From the NCBI GenBank assembly GCA_964036665.1, contig OZ038526.1:36890001-36954000 (forward strand): a stretch of 64,000 nt of DNA. The letters are read 5' to 3'. This document shows, one piece after another, positions 58,207-64,000 of this stretch; the first letter of the stretch is position 1; every line of letters begins with the position of its first letter. Made by a program: the position numbers and the translations under genes. This stretch comes from Gordius sp. MW1. Taxonomy: Eukaryota > Nematomorpha > Gordioida > Gordea > Gordiidae. The notes under the pieces are model-generated. The model ran no database searches. It was not told the DNA's origin and saw only the letters and a list, made by a program, of their open reading frames with translations.

Positions 58207-59370
58207 GTTTCTTCTGTTGTGCAACCTCCCTCTTGATGTAGCATCGAGCCGAGGTATGTAAACCTGTCTACTTTGGGGTACTTTAGATGGTCATCCAGCG
58301 ATGGGGTGCTTGTACTGTTCATTTCCATGTATACCGTTTTTCGATCGTTGACCATTAAACCATATCCAGCTAAGCGCTTCGACCACTTTTTGGCTTCTTC
58401 GAATACTTTGTCCCTTGTTTCCTCGCATAGTACTATATCATCGGCATATAGCATACACCATGGCGATGGCTTTTGAATGTCCCTCGTTATCGTGTCTATA
58501 ATAATATTAAATAAAAAGGGACTTAAAGCAGATCCTTGATGTAATCCAATTTTAACCCGAAAAGATTTAGAGTCTCCAACTGTCGTCCTAACGCAAGAGT
58601 TTGAGGCTTCATAAATATTTTTCATAAGCCGTATATATGCGTCAGGAATATTTTGTTTTCTCAGGCACCACCATATTAAATCGCGGGGGACCGTGTCATA
58701 AGCTTTCTCCAAGTCGATAAAGACCATATGTAGGTCTTTCCTCTTTTCACCATACTTATCCATTATTTGTCTTAGTGCGAAGATTGGGTCGATTGTGGAT
58801 TTGCCGGCCACAAATCCGAATTGATTCGCCGATATTTCCACCTCGTTTTTCAGCCTTGTTACTAAGATCCTTTCCATAAGCTTCAAGGAGTGGCAAGTTA
58901 GCTTGATACCTCTGTAATTGCCACAGTCTTGAGGGTCTCCTTTGCCTTTAAATAAGGGTATAATCGTGCTTGCTCTCCATTGATTAGGAATTCGCTCTTC
59001 TACCAATATCTTGTTAAGGAGGTTCGTCATGGAGGTGACTCCTTCTTCACGACATCCGAGCAATGCTTCTATAGGGATTCCATCTGGGCCATTTGCTTTT
59101 CCTTTTTGTATCTTGTTCATTTGTGTCCTAACTTCATCCTCCTGAAAGAGTTCGACCATACTTATATTCGGCTCAATTTTGGGAAGGGAATCTTTGTCAT
59201 TTGCAATATTCATAAGTTACTTAAAATATCCTTTCCATCTTTCCATCACTTCTTTTGGCTTGAATAAGATTTGACCCTTCTCGTTTTTGACTATTTTAAG
59301 AACTCCGACATCGCGACTTTTCTTCTCCCTTATCTTGGCCAATTTGTACATAAGCCTATCGCCCCCTTTA
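58122..59370 (-). pseudogene. RTE reverse transcriptase, copy B, C-terminus missing
   Basis: The same RT in one frame from the connector to LHQEGGCTTE (58122-59213), including an intact YADD box. There it runs into the 5' end of copy A out of register, giving a non-homologous tail (ETNWIIKGAIG). A stop in the connector (near 59218) separates it from the upstream KNEKGQI part. Without the C-terminal region it is not functional. Confidence 0.88.
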
Positions 59371-59407
59371 TGATCGAGTTTGATCTCGGTTTAGGCTTAA
59401 TTTTCCC

Positions 59408-61489
59408 ACCAGTACCAAAAAGGTGTCCCGCCTTGAAACCGTTAAAATAAGATTATAACCCCGAGTTCGCCTTGCTGATTTTTTGTGATGCACAGGCCCA
59501 GCCTTCACCATCCCGAAAAAAATCTTATATATTCTGCCGATTCTTAAACATTTTTTGTCAATACTAAAACAAACATTTATTTATATATTGAAAATGTTCA
59601 ATATTAATCATGTTAAATACATCAGTCTAAAACAGGCTTTAGTTTCTTCCAAGTTAAATTTACATTAGTAGCACTTGAAGCTGCACAGATCCATTTATGA
59701 TAATCGATACTCTATGCTAGGTTAATTTTATACTAAATAGACATATATACATATTATATTTCACGATCCCCTTTTCAAAAAATAAAAACATTGGGATCCA
59801 CTTCTTTAAAAATCACAAGTTCTATGAATCAATAGCAAACAAAAATTAATAAGGATTTGTTTATATTGTAAAGTTAAATAATAATAAAATTTGATAGGCA
59901 CCATAAAAAACACCATTTTTAAATTAAAACAAAAAGGTTTTGCCTCTACTAATAGCCAGGACCGTCCCGAGCCCGTTTTATTACCATAAGGCTCGTCCAA
60001 GCCAGGCCCGCAAGTTTTAACAAAAGCTCATGCCCGGCTTTGGGGGTGCCAGCTGTATTTGCTATAAGAAAGTTAGCTATATCATGATCATTAAACAGTA
60101 AACTTTAAAAAATGAATTTACTAAACCATAAGGAATATTAATTTTTAGTTGAATTCGCACGCACAGTTTTCCTCTAGAATCAGCACACAACTTCTAAATA
60201 ATAAAAGCATTTTATCATTAAAAAAATGAAACATGCGAAATGTGCAAAACGCTTTGTAAAATTATCATTTAAATTATTATTAATTATTTGTATTTTATTA
60301 TTGATTATTATACTCGTCTCTAGTTATATATACAAAATTTCTGTAAACAAGGAACTAATGTAAGCTTAAATAACCATATCTTATAAAAATTAAATAATTA
60401 ATATTTTTAAATTTGGATTGTATCAGCATCTTCCTTGTTTATTTTAGTTTGAGATAGTTTTTTAGAGAAAAAATTAAGAGTTAAATTTCCTCTTATTACA
60501 AAACACGCACTCGGGACAGTAATTTTTTGTACAAATAGTGTTAAAATAGTATGTTTCATCTAAAATTAAATTTCCAATTAATTAAGATAATTTATTATTT
60601 CCATATGCGCAAACAAGACTCCTCTTAATATCATTAAATTTTTCCGTATAATTTTGAAAAAAATTTAATTTTTTTGCCCATTTGGGGTCCTTACCCAAAA
60701 ACTCCCCCCCCCCTTCCCTACGCTATTGATAGGTAATTAGTTTGCATTTTATATGTTTCTAGTGACGTGATTAACCCAAATTGTTAATCATTCTATGACT
60801 TTCAAATGTATCCTGTGTTCAAATTTGAAATATATTCAAGCCTTAGGGCAAGTTTTAAAAATATCTTCTAGTATAATTTATAATCTATTTATATAGTTTG
60901 AGCTTAAATGTTAATCAATTTAAAATTAACTTTCTCCAATTTTTTTTATTTATTAAGCTAAGTAATTCATTTTTTTTAGAATAAAGGCAAATTAATAGGT
61001 AAAGAATTCAGGCGTATAGCCACAATCTCTCCTACATAAGAGTTTAAAACTGAAATGTATTATTATGAAAAATTGAAATATCTATACTTTTATCAAATGG
61101 AGCTTAAGAAAATGTTAACACTTCTAAATATGGAATATAAACAGTTTTGTCATAAACTTTATTATTGAGATTTAAACTAGACGCATGTATTGCTTGTTTA
61201 ACTTTTATTAATTAAAGTCTTGCAATTAAATATTCTCAAATATCCTGTTTTTCAATTAAAAAAATTTATAACAAATTTCTGAAAAATTTGAAGCATAAAA
61301 TTTGAATTAAGACTTAGAGAAAAGAATGGGTCCATGTAAATAGACAAATGTTCACGCGGTTCCTATTCATTTAATTTTATTAAGCGCTTTCAGATTATCA
61401 TTTTATATACCTATGTATATGCATATGCGAAAGTATAATTATAAACTATTAACATATGATGTTTAAAATAATTCAATTATTAGAATGTT
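59408..61489. other. Mostly empty AT-rich interval
   Basis: Contains the doubtful 45-codon frame at 60226 and possible hAT-like remnants (CCAGGACCGTCCCGAGCCCG near 59957). No other support for genes. Confidence 0.35.
60226..60363 (+). CDS. Possible 45-residue single-pass membrane peptide
   Basis: ATG after an A-rich leader (ATTAAAAAA) opens a 45-codon frame with a basic N-terminus (MKHAKCAKRFVK), one hydrophobic segment of about 20 residues, a short basic/polar tail and TAA. The arrangement is that of a small membrane protein, but Leu/Ile-rich frames arise easily in AT-rich DNA. Confidence 0.15.
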   Translation: MKHAKCAKRFVKLSFKLLLIICILLLIIILVSSYIYKISVNKELM

Positions 61490-61994
61490 TTAAATTCCAA
61501 AATCTTGGAATTCCGAGTCCAAGCCTCCTACTCTAGCGTTGGCTCTGTACCTACCATGGTGCCTACGATGATGATGATGGCTACCATGATGATGGTGACT
61601 CCGCCTTTTGAATCTTTCAGCCTTAGGAGCTGCACTCATTGATCCCGCTCCGAAAGGAACCATTGGTGTTGCATGGGATGAGGAAACCATAGTTTCGTGC
61701 ATACCAGATGAGGTTTGCATGATGGATTGAGTAGGCAACAGAGTACTATTAGACTGCATCATAGTTGGACTTTGTGATTGCCCCATACATCCCGACGCAT
61801 ACACAAGAGCCATAATTAAGACTACCTTTTAGCATTGATACAAAATTTTGTGACACTTTGAACAAATAATTATAACTCATTGAATTTAATATTATAAGAT
61901 TTTAATATAAAGGCAAATAAATAGTTAATATGTTCATATTATAAATATTAATAATTAGCATGAAATATGGCAGATTTACTTGAAAGTAAAGCAT
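61490..61994 (-). CDS. Putative secreted His-rich small protein, 2 exons
   Basis: I recognise no family. The main exon runs 61825 to 61490 on the minus strand. A CTAAAAG|G acceptor precedes a hydrophobic stretch VVLIMALVYASG. A tiny candidate first exon, 61994-61980 (MLYFQ, donor CAA|GTAAAT), joins in phase 0 and would complete a signal peptide, giving 116 residues. The middle is rich in Ser, Met and Thr. Near the C-terminus there is a basic, His-rich block (RRSHHHHGSHHHHRRHHGRY) preceded by FKRR, a dibasic site of the kind used in propeptide processing, then an acidic tail SEFQDFGI. Histidine clusters suggest metal binding, which is inference only. If exon 1 is wrong, translation may start at the Met of MALVYASG (61813). 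There is no transposon similarity and it is isolated from other genes. Confidence 0.55.
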
Positions 61995-62989
61995 AGCCAA
62001 CCTAGGCCATAGTTTTGCCATCGTATATCACGATTTAAATTTATTTAGACGAATAAAAAGTCAAAGCAATAATAAATAGATTTATTAACAGTTTTTTAAA
62101 CTATTAATAATGGTCTATAAATATCTCTAACCATGACATTTGCTAAAACTTGTTTAAATTTAGAGGTTGATTTTTTAAATTAATGAACCCGGAGGGGGTA
62201 TCCTATAATTTAGCGACATGTTAAATAATAGATACAGACTTAGAGACAGGAGGAATATCTTGCTGGATTAATTTTCTATCATTTTTTAAAGCAACTAAAA
62301 CAACTTCGATGGAGCAAATAATGAGATCAGTTTCCTTATAACTTTAGCGGCTGAGCGTTAGGACCGATTAACTATGCCAGAAGACCAAAGTGATGCTGGT
62401 CTTATACTAAAGAAGCAAGAAATATTTTATACTCCAAAAAACGCCTTCATTGTGTTAAAGATTTATAATTTTAAATAATTTATTAGTCAATTATAAATCA
62501 TAGACAAAAAAATTACATTTGCAAACGCATTATTAAATATCGCGTATATATCATCTTATTTTAGGCATAAAAAGAAAAGCATTCATGGGATTAATTCCAA
62601 AACAGGTTTTAAGTTGGACAACTGACCATATTAACATAGGAGTACTCAGACCAGGTGAGAAGTCTGGAGGGAACCGGTAAGGTAATACGAAGGCTATAAA
62701 TCGTCTGATTACATATTTATAAATGCTTTATAACGGAGAATTGTCAAATTGGCTAAATAATAGCAAATAAAAAAATACTGACCGTTGCTTACATTTACTT
62801 TGCCTGCACATGGTCAAAATTCTTCTATCTGTTGCTTATTTCCGTAAGTCTTGCTTTTTAAAGCTCACCCACATTAAATTTGTCTGATCCCGGCCCCAGT
62901 CCATACCTACGGTTCCTTAGTATTTGCACAAAATAAATGAAACCGTTTAAATTTAATCTGTCTGACCGCGAACAATGGCCGAATTTTTT
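61995..62989. other. Gene-less interval upstream of the His-rich gene
   Basis: AT-rich, no exon or transposon border recognised. It would include the promoter of the minus-strand gene at 61994. Confidence 0.35.
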
Positions 62990-64000
62990 TTATTCTTTAG
63001 CTCGGAGCTTTTGGACATATTTGATGAAAAATAAATGATTTCCGTTTCCCGACTAAAGGCCGACCATCTATTTTCTTTTCTTGAACTACACGGGAGGATG
63101 GCCTTGTATTTGGCCCTCTTGCTATCCTATGCGAGAGTTCAGCATTATAACTTTGGTTGGAGGGGGTGAAAATGACTATATAAGTAAAATACCATTTAAG
63201 GGGTAGACCATTTTGCCATGGGTTGAGAGTTGATCCGTCGGGCCGCATATTTTCACCAACAAAGGGTCGGAAGGCTTTAAGACTGATGGTTCGTTGGGTT
63301 TTTGAAGAGCAGCTTGGATAAGTGTATATTGATGCACCTTATATATTTGTATTTAATATATAGGCAATAAAGGGGGTGCCTTAAATATATATCAACGAGT
63401 AAGAGGAGGCAGGGGAAAGGTTTTGGAGTAAGTTATTCTCAATCTAAGGGCTATGGAGTATGAGAACTCCGGATCCTTTAACATCAATTCTTAAAGTGAA
63501 CTAGGAAAAGCTTTTATACTCTCATGAGCCGATCCATTAAAAACCCACGATTTTAGGTCGTAGTATTAAAGGCATCGCAGTTCCATAAGAGATAAGACCT
63601 AATCAACGGAGCTCGTTTCGACACCAGCATCCCATTTTTTTTGTTTTGAAGCTATTTGGGTTAACGATGGCGGAAGACATCTAGGGCCAGCCCAATGGAT
63701 CGAACATTACCTAGTGTTGCAAGCTGTCGATGAATTTATGGAAGTTTAAAGGAAGAGATTGAAGTTGTTAATGAGACTTAAGCAGCTGGGTGTATGCTGT
63801 ATGCCTAAACCACCAGCTTCAATGGGCAGTATGGTTTGGAGCCAGGCATCGAATTTTTTTAATTAATTTTTGTTTCTAATGAGCTGCTCATAAGACTATC
63901 GTACTTCTTTCAAATGTTGGATAGCAGGAATGCAGCCAAGGAACGGGTATAGGTTGGATTTCGGATAGATTGATATAAAAAGGGCATGATGCATGAGGTG
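62990..64000 (-). mobile_element. RLE-type non-LTR retrotransposon, copy 3, highly decayed, continues beyond the window
   Basis: Minus-strand protein fragments line up with copies 1 and 2: LPIEAGGLGIQ near 63810, SWVFNGSAHESIKAFPSS near 63520 (GSGHEWL in copy 2), DPEFSYSIALRL, KPSDPLLVKICGPTD near 63245, then MRPDGSTLNPWQNGLPLKWYFTY (63248-63185), where the family has WDFTC. The proposed endonuclease aspartate is therefore replaced by Tyr. Many stops are present. Confidence 0.6.

Larger units (their letters stand above)
56490..59389 (-). mobile_element. RTE-type non-LTR retrotransposon with internal 1.18-kb tandem duplication
   Basis: Flanked by an exact 18-bp target duplication TTTAGGCTTAATTTTCCC (56472-56489 and 59390-59407). 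The minus-strand 3' end finishes in GATAAAGAAGAAG. The 5' end is truncated in the connector before RT (KLDHKGGDRLMYKLAKI). The segment 57033-58206 is repeated at 58211-59389, offset 1178 bp, with few differences. Confidence 0.9.

Overview
The window is a gene-poor, strongly AT-rich piece of an animal nuclear genome. Three host genes are recognisable by eye, all intron-split: PSMD13 (proteasome lid subunit Rpn9, 12 exons, 20848-24422 +), SUB1/PC4 (4 exons, 30877-32695 +) and SNRPC/U1-C (5 exons, 40390-41088 -). A protein with this U1-C architecture plus a PC4 protein ending in the metazoan-like C-terminal domain points to Metazoa. Many introns are only 35-42 bp, the intergenic DNA is saturated with transposons, and the non-LTR elements are of RTE type and of a restriction-like-endonuclease (RLE) type. 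A divergent or parasitic lineage (for example a myxozoan or other cnidarian, or an orthonectid-like animal) would fit, but I cannot name the species from this sequence.

Layout. 0-8 kb: a hAT-like element full of CGGGT iterons inside a dispersed tRNA-related repeat, then a decayed RLE non-LTR retrotransposon (minus strand) split by a foldback element, then a decayed autonomous hAT transposon. 8-14 kb: a candidate small secreted-protein gene, a piggyBac-like non-autonomous element with a MITE nested in it, a GC-ended MITE and a fragment of an LTR-retrotransposon gag. 16-20 kb: a 1.39-kb-period tandem array. 20.8-24.4 kb: PSMD13 with a MITE in one intron. 24.8-30.1 kb: a hAT-like element, a second candidate signal-peptide exon, an RTE retrotransposon with target-site duplication, and a stray copy of the 16-20 kb repeat. 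30.9-34.5 kb: SUB1 tail-to-tail with an unrecognised Ser/Asn-rich gene, which starts 5 bp from a divergent ORF. 35-40 kb: foldback element with a nested hAT MITE, and further MITEs. 40.4-45.4 kb: SNRPC and, upstream of it, a complete but dead Gypsy-like LTR retrotransposon with 5-bp target duplication. 46.5-52.9 kb: an RLE retrotransposon bracketed by inverted copies of a repeat. 53.1-54.4 kb: a palindromic element whose arms are C/G-tract minisatellites. 54.9-56.3 kb: a local tandem amplification of the dispersed repeat. 56.5-59.4 kb: an RTE insertion with an 18-bp target duplication and an internal 1.18-kb tandem duplication. 61.5-62.0 kb: a candidate gene for a secreted His-rich protein. 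63-64 kb: a third, very decayed RLE element running off the window.

The host genes are unrelated housekeeping genes (protein turnover, transcription, splicing) with no operon-like logic. Most of the window is explained by successive, often nested, transposon insertions. Exon borders were placed by eye using GT-AG sites, reading phase and recalled protein families. No alignment or search was run.
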